A stretch of DNA of 64,000 nucleotides, taken from contig CAYXFU010000007.1 of NCBI GenBank assembly GCA_964464375.1, forward strand, positions 1 through 64,000. The letters run 5' to 3'. A program made the position numbers and the translations under genes. Source of the DNA: CAIOZA01 sp964464375 (GTDB taxonomy: Bacteria; Bacteroidota; Ignavibacteria; Kapaibacteriales; UBA2268). Shown in pieces: positions 32,861 to 41,552 of the stretch. The stretch's first letter is position 1. Each line of letters begins with the position of its first letter. Under the pieces are notes generated by a model that worked only from the letters and a program-made list of their open reading frames with translations, was not told the origin of the DNA and did no database searches.

Positions 32861-34444
32861 ATGATTAAAGAAGACGAAAACACCGATGAAGGTGTTAAAA
32901 CAGGAACACTTTACGTCGTTTCCACACCAATCGGTAATGATGAAGATATAACACTAAGAGCGCTAAGAGTGCTCAAAAACTGTGATGTAGTAGTTTGCGA
33001 AGAACCAAAGATTGGTGCAAGAATGCTTCACAAACTCAATCTGAAGCAAAATATGGAGCTACTCAATGAGCAGAACGAAACCACAAAAACACTTGAAATA
33101 ATAAGCCTTTTGGAAAGTGGTTCAAATATATGCCTTGTGAGCGATTGTGGTACGCCAGTATTTGCTGATCCTGGATTGATTCTGGTCAAACAGGCTATCA
33201 AAAAAGACATTAAGATTGTTGTTGTTCCAGGTGTAACCAGCATTATGACAGCAGTTGTAAGAAGTGGCTTTTCACTGAATCAGTTCGTATTTGCTGGCTT
33301 TTTAAGCAGAATTAAAGACGAGAGAATAGCTCAACTAAGAAGATTAAAAGATGAATCCAAAACTATAGTTCTCCTCGAAACACCTTATAGATTAATGCCT
33401 CTGCTTGATGCAGCAGCAATGGTTTTACCTAATCGTCAGGTATATATTGGCTGCAACCTGACAATGCCTTTCGAAACGCATCATTATGGCACGTTTACAG
33501 AACTTCACGCTAAATTTGCAGAAATGAAATTCAAAGGTGAGTTCGTTGTTGTATTTGAAGGTGCGCCGGGATTAACTGAAGAAGCTGAAGCAGAAGGACA
33601 TCAATCGGAAAGAAAAGTTATAAAATCGTCCGGCAGATCATCAGATTTTTCCGACAGACCTCGTAGATCAGAAGGCTACAGTGATAGACCACAAGGTGCC
33701 AGAAGATCATTCGGCGATAGGGGTTCTGACGGTGATGATAGAAGATCTGACTCCGGCAGAAGACCTGAGGGAGGAAGCGCAAGAAAATTTGGATTCAGCG
33801 ATAGACCCGAAGGTGAAAGAAGATCATTCGGCAGTAAGAGTTCAGATGGCGACGACAGAAGATCCGGTTTCCACAAACGTCCAGAAGGCGACAGAAAACC
33901 TTATGGGGACAGGAGATCTGATTCAGGTGGAAGACCGGTAGGTCCCAGAAGATCATTTAGCGATAGAAGTTCAGAAAATGAAGGAAGCTCTGACTCCGGG
34001 GAGAGACAGGAGGGCGGTAGAAGACCAGGATTCATCAAAAGACCCGAAGGTGGCAGAAAACCTTGGGTAGATAAAGGTGCTGATTCCCGAGATAGACAAG
34101 AGGGCGGCAGAAGACCATTTGGTGGTGGCAGACCCGACGGTGACAGAAGGCCAGGATTTAGCAAGAGACCAGATGGAGCCAGACGACCCGAAGGTGGCGA
34201 AAGACCTGCTGGCAGATGGAATTCAGATAGTCCTTCAAGAGATAGAAGTGAAAATAGAGGCGAAGGAAGGGACTTCGACAGAAAACCCAGAGACTTCAAG
34301 CGTTCAGACGACAAGAAGTTTGAAGGTAAAAAGCGCGATGATTGGGGTAGTAAAGATAAAGGTTCAAGAAAACCTTTTAAAAAACGCTCCGATGATGATC
34401 GTTCAGCTAAAAGAGGAAGTAAAGGCAGACCTCCAAAAAGGTAA
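32861..34444 (+). CDS. rsmI: 16S rRNA 2'-O-ribose C1402 methyltransferase with long basic-acidic tail
   Basis: 527 aa from the ATG at 32861; the longer reading to 32753 adds 36 residues of unlike composition. Residues 10-245 are RsmI: 'GTLYVVSTPIGNDEDITLRAL', 'SDCGTPVFADPG' and 'VVPGVTSIMTAVVRSG', a tetrapyrrole-methylase fold that methylates the ribose of C1402 in the ribosomal P site. The last about 282 residues are a degenerate repeat rich in Arg, Gly, Asp and Ser (units such as RPEGGRR, DRRSD, RRSFGDR), with no counterpart in ordinary 280-aa RsmI. It should be disordered and RNA-binding. The adenine deaminase gene starts seven bases after the stop. Confidence 0.9.
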   Translation: MIKEDENTDEGVKTGTLYVVSTPIGNDEDITLRALRVLKNCDVVVCEEPKIGARMLHKLNLKQNMELLNEQNETTKTLEIISLLESGSNICLVSDCGTPVFADPGLILVKQAIKKDIKIVVVPGVTSIMTAVVRSGFSLNQFVFAGFLSRIKDERIAQLRRLKDESKTIVLLETPYRLMPLLDAAAMVLPNRQVYIGCNLTMPFETHHYGTFTELHAKFAEMKFKGEFVVVFEGAPGLTEEAEAEGHQSERKVIKSSGRSSDFSDRPRRSEGYSDRPQGARRSFGDRGSDGDDRRSDSGRRPEGGSARKFGFSDRPEGERRSFGSKSSDGDDRRSGFHKRPEGDRKPYGDRRSDSGGRPVGPRRSFSDRSSENEGSSDSGERQEGGRRPGFIKRPEGGRKPWVDKGADSRDRQEGGRRPFGGGRPDGDRRPGFSKRPDGARRPEGGERPAGRWNSDSPSRDRSENRGEGRDFDRKPRDFKRSDDKKFEGKKRDDWGSKDKGSRKPFKKRSDDDRSAKRGSKGRPPKR

Positions 34445-34450
34445 TGTTTG

Positions 34451-36076
34451 ATGCTAAAAATATCCGGTAATATTGTTGATGTACTAAACCGCAGAATTTT
34501 TAAAGGTGAAATTTCTGTTGAAAATGGGGTAATATCAGCAATATTACCAATGGAAACTTGCGAACCTCAGTATATTCTCCCAGGTTTAATTGATGCTCAT
34601 ATTCATATCGAAAGTTCAATGCTGGTTCCAACTGAATTTGCGCGCATTGCAGCAGTTCATGGAACAACAGCAACCGTTTCAGATCCTCATGAAATAGCCA
34701 ATGTTCTTGGCATTCCTGGAATAAAATTCATGATTGATAATGGAGATTTCGTTCCATTCAAGTTCAATTTTGGAGCACCATCCTGCGTTCCTGCCACTCA
34801 ATTTGAAACATCTGGAGCCGTATTGGATAGTACCTCCATATCCGAATTATTATCCGACCCCAAGATACTATATCTGAGTGAGATGATGAATTATCCCGGA
34901 GTAATCTATGATGTCCCATTTGTTATGGAAAAACTGAAGATTGCTCAGGATTTGAATAAACCAATTGATGGACATGCCCCCGGGCTTCGGGGAGATGATC
35001 TTAAAAAGTATGTTAACAGTGGTATTAGCACCGACCATGAATGTTTCAGTCTTGAAGAGGCTAAAGAAAAGATTTCACTGGGTATGAAGATTCTTATTCG
35101 AGAAGGATCGGCAGCGAAGAACTTTGATGCTTTGCATAGTCTGATTCATAGCGACAATTCAATGGTGATGCTATGTTCGGACGATCTTCACCCAAACGAT
35201 CTGCTTAAAGGTCATATAAATCTCATCATTAAAAAAGCTTTGTCACTTGGATATGATTTGATTGATATATTAACAACCTGTACGGTTAATCCCGTTACCC
35301 ATTATGGGTTAAATTCAGGCTTACTTCAATCAGGAGATGATGCCGATTTTGTTATAATCGATTCTCCAGAAGATTTCAATATTCAAAAGACTTACATCAA
35401 AGGAGAATTAGTAGCTGAAGATGGAAAATCTCTCATTATATCAGTTCCAGTTAAGCCAATAAATAATTTCAATATTTCCTCACTGAATGTTGAGAGTCTA
35501 AAAGTACCATTTGTTGGAGGAAAGACTAAAGTTATTGGTATAATTCCAGGTGAAATTATCACAGAATCGAACGAATATCAATTGAATGTCGATAATGGAT
35601 ATCTGTTTCCAGATCTAGAGAGAGACATCTTAAAATTGGCAGTTATTAACCGATATTCAGATGCAACTCCGGCAGTTGCTTTTGTAAAAGGATTTGGCAT
35701 CAAAAAGGGTGCTGTTGCAACTTCTGTAGCACATGATTCCCATAATATTATCTGCATAGGTGTTGATGACCATTCAATGCAAACAGCTATCAATGAACTT
35801 ACGAAGAATAAGGGGGGAATGGTAGTTTTTGATGGATTACAGATTTTCTCTCTTCCCTTACCTGTTGCAGGTTTAATGTCAATAAATACATGTTCTGAAG
35901 TATCACAAAAATATGAAGAACTCGAAAAAAAGGCTCAATTACTAGGTTCTCAGCTTTATGCACCATTTATGACTCTGTCATTTCTATCACTGATCGTTAT
36001 ACCAAAATTGAAACTGAGCGATAAAGGTTTATTTGATGTAGAGAAATTTGAATTCACAAGTTTGAATTCTATATAA
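34451..36076 (+). CDS. ade: adenine deaminase
   Basis: 541 aa from the ATG at 34451; a TTG one codon earlier is possible. Amidohydrolase fold: 'GLIDAHIHIESSML' (metal His pair), 'VAVHGTTATVSDPHEIANVLG' region, 'DGHAPGL', 'TDHECFSLEEA', 'MLCSDDLHP', and the C-terminal ade-specific domain 'GVATSVAHDSHNIICIG'-like segment (here KKGAVATSVAHDSHNI). It converts adenine to hypoxanthine in purine salvage, with Fe/Mn. It follows rsmI by seven bases and is probably cotranscribed. Confidence 0.95.
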   Translation: MLKISGNIVDVLNRRIFKGEISVENGVISAILPMETCEPQYILPGLIDAHIHIESSMLVPTEFARIAAVHGTTATVSDPHEIANVLGIPGIKFMIDNGDFVPFKFNFGAPSCVPATQFETSGAVLDSTSISELLSDPKILYLSEMMNYPGVIYDVPFVMEKLKIAQDLNKPIDGHAPGLRGDDLKKYVNSGISTDHECFSLEEAKEKISLGMKILIREGSAAKNFDALHSLIHSDNSMVMLCSDDLHPNDLLKGHINLIIKKALSLGYDLIDILTTCTVNPVTHYGLNSGLLQSGDDADFVIIDSPEDFNIQKTYIKGELVAEDGKSLIISVPVKPINNFNISSLNVESLKVPFVGGKTKVIGIIPGEIITESNEYQLNVDNGYLFPDLERDILKLAVINRYSDATPAVAFVKGFGIKKGAVATSVAHDSHNIICIGVDDHSMQTAINELTKNKGGMVVFDGLQIFSLPLPVAGLMSINTCSEVSQKYEELEKKAQLLGSQLYAPFMTLSFLSLIVIPKLKLSDKGLFDVEKFEFTSLNSI

Positions 36077-36079
36077 AAA

Positions 36080-36105
36080 AAGCCGGGAAAATCAATTCCC
36101 AGCTT
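36080..36105. terminator. terminator between ade and the lipoprotein gene
   Basis: AAGCCGGGAA / TTCCCAGCTT (one mismatch) with an A-run before and TCTCTT after; serves two convergent genes. Confidence 0.65.
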
Positions 36106-36127
36106 CTCTTATCCTCGTTTTGCAGCA

Positions 36128-36865
36128 TTATTTCAATTTTAATTTCAGCATGTGCTTAATCAAATCATCAATTTCATTCTCATTCTTGCTATCTCTTGGA
36201 TCAAGTAAATATTTATCATGCTTGAATAGAAGCGATGGTGTTACTAACAACCTGAATCTTGAATGTTTTTTAGCCTCTAACTTGCACAGTTGCTCAAGCT
36301 TCAGTTCAAGATTAGCTGTTACATTTGAGTTATATGTGAAATTCTCACCAATACCTCCTGAATATACAGTTCCTTCGATAATGACAGAATATCTGTCACC
36401 TGTTGCAAAATCTTTAAATGTATTATCATTTATATAATTACTGAGTTCAGATGAGCTAAATCTGTGAAACTCTAATTTAATTTTATCAAATAAACCAGGA
36501 GTCAGATTGGTGCTGATCGTGAATACTGTGTTAGTACCATACTCAACGGTTAACAGATAGGGACCGGTCTTGAATTTTTTATGATCGTTACCTTCATAAT
36601 CATCGTCAAACCAACGATCCTCAGTGTCAACGGTAACCTTTATTTCTTTGATTAGAATTCTAACCTTCTTAATAAATATTGAATCAACAGTTAATCCGTT
36701 AATTCCTGCATTACCCTTGTTGAATGACGAGACGGAGGGGTATCCATCAAAACCTGTTTCAATGCTCAATGTTGCCTGATCAATTGGTGCTGTAGTAGTG
36801 TTGGAGCAGGAATTTAATCCTACAAATAATAAAACTACTCCGAATAATAAAAATAACTTTTTCAT
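36128..36865 (-). CDS. hypothetical lipoprotein (245 aa)
   Basis: The signal peptide ends in a lipobox (VGLNSC, Cys20). The mature region includes 'SIFIKKVRILIKEIKVTV' and 'YLLTVEYGTNTVFTISTNL', a beta-sandwich reminiscent of DUF4382-type lipoproteins of Bacteroidota (residues aligned only by eye). No active-site motif. Convergent with ade. Function unknown. Confidence 0.7.
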   Translation of the reverse strand: MKKLFLLFGVVLLFVGLNSCSNTTTAPIDQATLSIETGFDGYPSVSSFNKGNAGINGLTVDSIFIKKVRILIKEIKVTVDTEDRWFDDDYEGNDHKKFKTGPYLLTVEYGTNTVFTISTNLTPGLFDKIKLEFHRFSSSELSNYINDNTFKDFATGDRYSVIIEGTVYSGGIGENFTYNSNVTANLELKLEQLCKLEAKKHSRFRLLVTPSLLFKHDKYLLDPRDSKNENEIDDLIKHMLKLKLK

Positions 36866-36930
36866 AAAAAACCTTATAAATGTTTTAACTAGCTTTTATA
36901 CTAGATATGTTTTACTGACGTAAATGTTAC

Positions 36931-37027
36931 AAAAAAAATTGCCCGTTTGATGCGCTTAAATCAAACGGGCTAGAGGCTGCTATGAAAACTTTTGCTTACA
37001 ATGAGTACTACGATGACTTTCTCAATA
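36931..37027 (-). ncRNA. candidate small RNA with own promoter and terminator
   Basis: On the minus strand a TTGACA (37057-37062), a 17-base spacer and TAATTT (37034-37039) form a near-perfect housekeeping-type promoter. About 60 bases of transcript then lead to a perfect 11-bp hairpin, GCCCGTTTGAT / ATCAAACGGGC (36941-36970), followed by U8. The predicted RNA is about 95 nt and no open frame crosses it on that strand. It lacks the GGAAGGAAGCAGCC-type loop of SRP RNA and a tmRNA tag. The family is unknown to me. Confidence 0.65.
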
Positions 37028-37117
37028 AGTTACAAATTATTTTATTTTTTCTTGTTTGTCAATTAAAATAGTATTTATCCGACTTTATTTTTTTAAATGT
37101 TGTGATTAGGGATTTGA

Positions 37118-38011
37118 ATGTTGAAAAGCATAAGCTATAGATTACTGCTGTTTATTTTATGTTTCTTTTACTTACCTTTTTTTCCTTCATCTGCTCAGAG
37201 TACTGATTCAAAGCACTTTTTATGGCAGATTCAATCTGCAAAAGCCACAGTTTTTCTTTTAGGTTCCATTCATCTGGCAAAAGAAGAGCTTTATCCATTG
37301 GATTCAATCATCATAGAATCATACGCAAGTTCAGATTTTCTGGTTGTTGAAGTTGATATGAACAAGGCTAATCCTCTCGAAATAATGAAAAGAGCTACTT
37401 ATCAAGATGGACAAACTCTGAAGTCCTCACTCAAGCCAGAAGTTTTCAACAAGATGAAGGATGCTTTTGACAGTCTTAAAATACCAGAAATACTTTACTC
37501 AAAGATGAAGCCGTGGTTTGCGGTAATGACTCTTACAAATTTGAAATTAATGAAGGAAGGTTATAAAGCCGATTCCGGGATTGATATGTTTTTCTTGAAC
37601 TCAGCCACTAATTCTAAAAAGGAAGTTTTGGAGCTCGAGTCTGCTGACTTCCAGATTAATCTGATGGATTCAGTCCTTGGACAATTTCAGAATGAGTTTG
37701 TTTTATACACACTCCAAGATTTGGACAGCAGTTCTGAAGCAGTTGATGGAATGTTTGAAATATGGGAAAAGGGTGACCAGCTAGCGTTAGAGGAAAATAT
37801 TCTGGAGCAGTTCAAACTATTGCCAAATGCTGAGGTATTCATTAAAAAATTCCTAACAGATAGAAATGTAAAAATGTCAGAAAAGATAAATGACTACCTG
37901 CAAACTGATAAAACGTACTTTGTTGTTGTTGGAGCCGCTCATATTATTGGGAAAGATGGTATTTTAGATTTGCTTTTTAAATTAAAAAAGTATTCAATTA
38001 AACAATTATAA
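37118..38011 (+). CDS. TraB/GumN-family protein
   Basis: 297 aa. Signal peptide to about 27 (..PSSAQS). The TraB/Tiki fold is marked by 'FLWQIQSAKATVFLLGSIHLAKEELYPL' (G-S-I-H metal motif), 'FLVVEVDM', 'DSGIDMFFLNSA', 'VLELESADFQINLM' and the second motif 'YFVVVGAAHIIGKDGILDLL'. Relatives (Tiki) are metalloproteases with two GxxH motifs; both are visible here (GSIH and GAAH), so activity is plausible. Periplasmic. The SDR gene follows 19 bases later, so cotranscription is likely. Confidence 0.9.
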   Translation: MLKSISYRLLLFILCFFYLPFFPSSAQSTDSKHFLWQIQSAKATVFLLGSIHLAKEELYPLDSIIIESYASSDFLVVEVDMNKANPLEIMKRATYQDGQTLKSSLKPEVFNKMKDAFDSLKIPEILYSKMKPWFAVMTLTNLKLMKEGYKADSGIDMFFLNSATNSKKEVLELESADFQINLMDSVLGQFQNEFVLYTLQDLDSSSEAVDGMFEIWEKGDQLALEENILEQFKLLPNAEVFIKKFLTDRNVKMSEKINDYLQTDKTYFVVVGAAHIIGKDGILDLLFKLKKYSIKQL

Positions 38012-38030
38012 TTTGATCTGGAGAAAATCA

Positions 38031-38801
38031 ATGAAACTTAATGGTAAAATCGCATTTATATCCGGTGCCTCTGCCGGTATAGGTAAGGCTATCGCAGAAA
38101 CTTTCGCTGAAGCAGGTGCAAACCTTATTCTTTCGGCAAGAAGAATTGAAAAACTCAAGGTTCTAGCCGAGGATTTACATTCAAATTTTGGTACCGAAAC
38201 TCAATTAATTGAACTAGATGTCCGTAACTTCGATAAAGTCGAATCAGCTATAAAGAATCTTAGATCAACATGGGCAAATATAGACATTCTGGTAAATAAT
38301 GCTGGTAAAGCAAAAGGATTTGATAAGATTCATCAGGGATCACTAATCCATTGGGAAGAGATGATTGACACGAATGTCAAAGGATTACTCTATTTGTCAA
38401 GACTGATTCTGCCTGGAATGGTCGAACGGGCTTCGGGTCATGTAGTGAATATCGGATCAATAGCCGGAGTTGAGGTATATCCATCAGGAAACGTTTATTG
38501 TGCCTCAAAATTCGCAGTTCATGCTATTTCCAAAGGAATGGTAATCGATCTGAATGGAACAGGAGTAAAAGTAACTAACATTGCCCCGGGACTCGTTGAA
38601 ACAGAATTCGCCGAGGTTCGATTCGATGGAGATAAGGAACGGGGAGAGAAAGTATATGAGGGATATAAGCCACTTGAAGCTCAGGATATAGCTGATATAG
38701 CTCTCTTCGCAGTAACTAGAAAACATCATGTGCAGATTCAGGAAATTCTAGTTACGCCTTTAGATCAGGCAACAGCAACTATTGTCAATAAAAAGCTCTA
38801 G
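38031..38801 (+). CDS. short-chain dehydrogenase/reductase (YdfG-like)
   Basis: 256 aa from the ATG at 38031, with GGAG eight bases upstream. Rossmann motif 'ISGASAGIGKAIAETFAEAGANLILSARR', 'ILVNNAGKAKG', catalytic Ser in 'VNIGSIAG' and 'YCASK' (Y-x3-K). The composition resembles YdfG-type serine/3-hydroxy-acid dehydrogenases (NADP), with 'APGLVETEFAEVRF' also typical. Substrate not determined. In tandem with the TraB-like gene. Confidence 0.92.
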   Translation: MKLNGKIAFISGASAGIGKAIAETFAEAGANLILSARRIEKLKVLAEDLHSNFGTETQLIELDVRNFDKVESAIKNLRSTWANIDILVNNAGKAKGFDKIHQGSLIHWEEMIDTNVKGLLYLSRLILPGMVERASGHVVNIGSIAGVEVYPSGNVYCASKFAVHAISKGMVIDLNGTGVKVTNIAPGLVETEFAEVRFDGDKERGEKVYEGYKPLEAQDIADIALFAVTRKHHVQIQEILVTPLDQATATIVNKKL

Positions 38802-38892
38802 AATGAATGTCTGAACTAGAAATTTTATTTTATTAATCCGACAAAATTTCTTATTTTTGAAGTCTTGATTCAACACTAGCTGGTTCTTTAAT

Positions 38893-38984
<92 letters not shown>

Positions 38985-38998
38985 AAGTCAAGATAATT

Positions 38999-39031
38999 CC
39001 CTTGTAATCCAAAGATTTACAAGGGTTTTTT
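38999..39031 (+). terminator. terminator after tRNA-Ser
   Basis: CCCTTGTAA / TTACAAGGG perfect 9-bp stem and a T6 run. Confidence 0.9.
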
Positions 39032-39089
39032 ATTTCTGGCTCAATATTTACTCATATAATAACTCATCGGTTTTATTTGAAGGGAACAA

Positions 39090-39683
39090 TTAAACGGCAC
39101 TTCTGCCTTCGATGGCTCTGCAGATTGTGGCTTCGTCGGCAAATTCAAGATCTGATCCAATTGGGATTCCTCTGGCGATTCTCGTTGTCTTAATTTCGAG
39201 TGGTTTAAGTAGTTTTGCAATAAACTGTGTAGTTACTTCTCCTTCAACACTGGGATTTAATGCCAGTATCACCTCATCAACTTCTTCTAGTCTTTGGAGA
39301 AGCTCCCGAATTTTTATATCATTTTGGGTTATGCCTTCAAGTGGATTCAGAACTCCATGCAAAACATGATATAACCCATGAAACTCAGATGTTTTCTCAA
39401 TTGCAAACACATCGTTGGGCTCCTCAACAACGCAAATGATTGTCTTGTTCCTTTTCTGCGAGGAACATATCGGGCAAGGATCGGTCTCTGTGTAGTTAAA
39501 GCAAGACGAACAGTATTTTACATTTTTCTTTAATTCAATGAGTGCATAAGCAAAGCTATCGACAAATTCCGTACTTTGTCTAAGAAGATGAAACGTCAGT
39601 CTTTGAGCTGTTTTTCTGCCAATTGTCGGCAGGGTTGAAAACAAATCAACAATTCTTTCTATCGATTCGGATGTATAAAGCAT
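39090..39683 (-). CDS. recR: recombination mediator protein RecR
   Basis: 197 aa, normal length. Helix-hairpin-helix start 'FSTLPTIGRKTAQRLTFHLL', the four-cysteine zinc finger 'YCSSCFNYTETDPCPICSS', the Toprim domain 'TIICVVEEPNDVFAIEKT', 'YHVLHGVLNPLEGI', 'EVILALNPSVEGEVTTQFI' and 'TRIARGIPIGSDLEFADE'. RecR loads RecA at gaps with RecO/F. It is 25 bases downstream of ybaB on the same strand, the usual ybaB-recR order. Confidence 0.97.
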   Translation of the reverse strand: MLYTSESIERIVDLFSTLPTIGRKTAQRLTFHLLRQSTEFVDSFAYALIELKKNVKYCSSCFNYTETDPCPICSSQKRNKTIICVVEEPNDVFAIEKTSEFHGLYHVLHGVLNPLEGITQNDIKIRELLQRLEEVDEVILALNPSVEGEVTTQFIAKLLKPLEIKTTRIARGIPIGSDLEFADEATICRAIEGRSAV

Positions 39684-39708
39684 TTTATTCTTTCCTGGCT
39701 GAAGATAA

Positions 39709-40029
39709 TTATAGATTTAATCCCGGTATATTGGGCATCATATTACTTAGTGCACCCATTTCCTCTTGAGTTAGTGCATCGACTTTCTGACCGGCTTTGT
39801 TCACAGCAGCAATAATCAGATCTTCCAGCATCTCGATATCTTCAGGATTCACTATCTCTTTTGATATTTTGAGCTCAGTAACTCGGTTATTTCCGGTCAT
39901 TTTAATCTTAACCATTCCGCCGCCGCTTTCAGCTTCTACTATCTTGGAATTGAGCTCCTGACGTTTTCTTTCAACTTCTACTTGCATTTGTTGTGCTTGT
40001 TGAAGTATATTCTGTAAATCAAATTTCAT
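39709..40029 (-). CDS. YbaB/EbfC-family nucleoid-associated protein
   Basis: 106 aa, the family length. An N-terminal helix ('LQNILQQAQQMQVEVERKRQEL') and the core 'SGGGMVKIKMTGNNRVTELKISKEIVNPEDIEMLEDLIIAAVNKA' match YbaB/EbfC, a dimeric DNA-binding protein. Paired with recR. Confidence 0.95.
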   Translation of the reverse strand: MKFDLQNILQQAQQMQVEVERKRQELNSKIVEAESGGGMVKIKMTGNNRVTELKISKEIVNPEDIEMLEDLIIAAVNKAGQKVDALTQEEMGALSNMMPNIPGLNL

Positions 40030-40140
40030 AATTGTTTAACCTTTATGTTTCAATAAAAAGATGGTTCAAACGAATATGTAAATTAAAAAACTTTACTCTA
40101 AACGAAAAGTTTTATTTATTTTTAATAAATGAGGTTCATT

Positions 40141-40827
40141 ATGGGTATTTTTGGTAGAATAACTGACATCTTTAAATCGAATGTTAATGAGGCATTAGAC
40201 CAGGCTGAAGATCCTGAAAAAATGCTCAAGCAGATGGTTCTCGAAATGGAAGAATCGATTAATAAGACGACTCTTGCTGTTGCTAATGCTATGGCTAACG
40301 AAAAATCTCTTCAGCGTAAAATGGAGAAAGCCAGAGCCGAACGTGGTGATTGGGAAAATAAAGCAGTTCTCGCTCTTCAATCTAATCGTGAAGACTTAGC
40401 TCGTGCTGCTCTGGAAAAGAAAGCAATCGCAGAACGCAACTTCAATGATCTCCAGCCAATTGCTCAGCAGGCAAAGGATACATCAAACAAAATGAGAGAA
40501 CAGCTCAATCAGCTTAAAGCTAAACTTGATGAAGCACGTTCACGTCAGAGCACACTCATTGCTCGTTCGCAGGCGGCAAAAGCACAAAAGAGTATGGCTC
40601 AGGCAATGTCGGGTGTTGGATCGGATGCTTTCGGTAAATTCGAAAAATACGAAACTAAGATTGAGAAACTAGAATCAGAAGCAGAAGCTTTCGGACAGTT
40701 AGCCGGAGAAAACACTAGTCTGGATCAGGAATTCAAACAGTTAGGAACATCAACTACTGTTGATAGCGATCTTCTTCAGCTGAAAGCTAAGATGGGAATG
40801 TTACCCGAAAATACTGAAAATAAATAA
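40141..40827 (+). CDS. pspA: PspA/IM30 family phage-shock protein
   Basis: 228 aa from the ATG at 40141, with GAGG six bases upstream; the ATG at 40129 overlaps that site. 'MGIFGRITDIFKSNVNEALDQAEDPEKMLKQMVLEMEES' is the IM30 start, an amphipathic helix that touches membranes; the rest is a long coiled coil ('RKMEKARAERGDWENKAVLAL', 'KAKLDEARSRQSTLIARSQAAKA'). PspA/Vipp1-like proteins assemble into ESCRT-III-type rings that repair the inner membrane. Followed after 26 bases by a YbjN-like gene. Confidence 0.95.
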   Translation: MGIFGRITDIFKSNVNEALDQAEDPEKMLKQMVLEMEESINKTTLAVANAMANEKSLQRKMEKARAERGDWENKAVLALQSNREDLARAALEKKAIAERNFNDLQPIAQQAKDTSNKMREQLNQLKAKLDEARSRQSTLIARSQAAKAQKSMAQAMSGVGSDAFGKFEKYETKIEKLESEAEAFGQLAGENTSLDQEFKQLGTSTTVDSDLLQLKAKMGMLPENTENK

Positions 40828-40853
40828 TAATAGAAATCTATAATGGAGTTGTT

Positions 40854-41342
40854 ATGTCCGAATTAGAAAATTATCAGATAGATGATCATAGTGTAAATAC
40901 ATCACAGGAAATAATTGATAGTGCCATCAAGAAAGTTACAGCTATTTTAGATGAGAAATATCCCGATCATCTTTCGTTCGGCGATGGTTCTTATACTATC
41001 TCCCAAGGCTCAACTCAGGTGATGATCATCGTTCGTCCGTTTACAAATGAAGAAGCCTGCGTCGAATGTCTCGCAAATACTGTTATGGGAGCCAAAGTAT
41101 CTCCCGATCTTATGCACTTCCTATTGAGAAAAAATTCCGAACTGCACTTCGGTTCATTTGGTTTATTGTTCGATAACACAATCACTTTCTCTCATTCATT
41201 CTCAGACAAAGCTCTGGATGCGGGTCAGCTTGAAATTTCACTCGACTCAGTCGCAACAATATCAGATTATTATGATGATATAATAGTCGATCTTGCCGGT
41301 GGCAAAAGAGCAATGGATATTATCTCGGTACTTGATAATTAA
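40854..41342 (+). CDS. YbjN/CesT-like chaperone-fold protein
   Basis: 162 aa. The region 'YTISQGSTQVMIIVRPFTNEEACVECLANTVMGAKVSPDLMHFLLRKNSELHFGSFGLLFDNTITFSHSF' has the alternate strand/helix plan of the YbjN and type III secretion chaperone-like family. Such proteins are small cytoplasmic modulators of unclear role. It follows pspA closely, which suggests a shared membrane-stress unit (inference). A terminator follows. Confidence 0.75.
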   Translation: MSELENYQIDDHSVNTSQEIIDSAIKKVTAILDEKYPDHLSFGDGSYTISQGSTQVMIIVRPFTNEEACVECLANTVMGAKVSPDLMHFLLRKNSELHFGSFGLLFDNTITFSHSFSDKALDAGQLEISLDSVATISDYYDDIIVDLAGGKRAMDIISVLDN

Positions 41343-41363
41343 GTAAGTATGATTATTAAAAAA

Positions 41364-41394
41364 CACCTTCCTGAGGCTCGGCTTGAGGAAGGTG
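41364..41394 (+). terminator. terminator of pspA-ybjN unit
   Basis: CACCTTCCT, 13-base loop, AGGAAGGTG: perfect 9-bp stem, followed by ATTTAATTAA. Confidence 0.75.
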
Positions 41395-41430
41395 ATTTAA
41401 TTAAATGGGAGTTCTATAAATACACATTAT

Positions 41431-41453
41431 GTCATTCCTGCGAATGCAGGAAT
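41431..41453. repeat. interspersed repeat (GTCATTCC family)
   Basis: GTCATTCCTGC with ATTCCTGC / GCAGGAAT palindrome; opening shared with 30126-30134. Confidence 0.5.
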
Positions 41454-41552
41454 CTTGTATTGATGCTGGTTTACAGATATCAGTATAGGCAGGTATGACT
41501 GCAAAAATTGAATTTTTAGAACCTCTCTAATGGCTTTCTTTTAATTTCTGAG

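Noticed and set aside
33676..34314. Long antisense open frames rich in Leu, Ser and Pro under the rsmI tail
   Set aside because: They are a by-product of the purine-rich repeat in the real frame; no start signals or domain features.
36982..37071. 29-codon open frame MKTFAYNEYY.. on the plus strand
   Set aside because: It runs through the opposite strand of the predicted small RNA and its promoter, has a weak ribosome site, and shows no recognised family.
41482..41503. CAGTATAGGCAGGTAT resembling part of the FISUMP variable segment (CAGTGTAGGCAGGTTC), a possible template or target fragment
   Set aside because: Similarity covers only about 14 bases, the surroundings belong to an interspersed repeat, and the adenine pattern expected of a template is absent.
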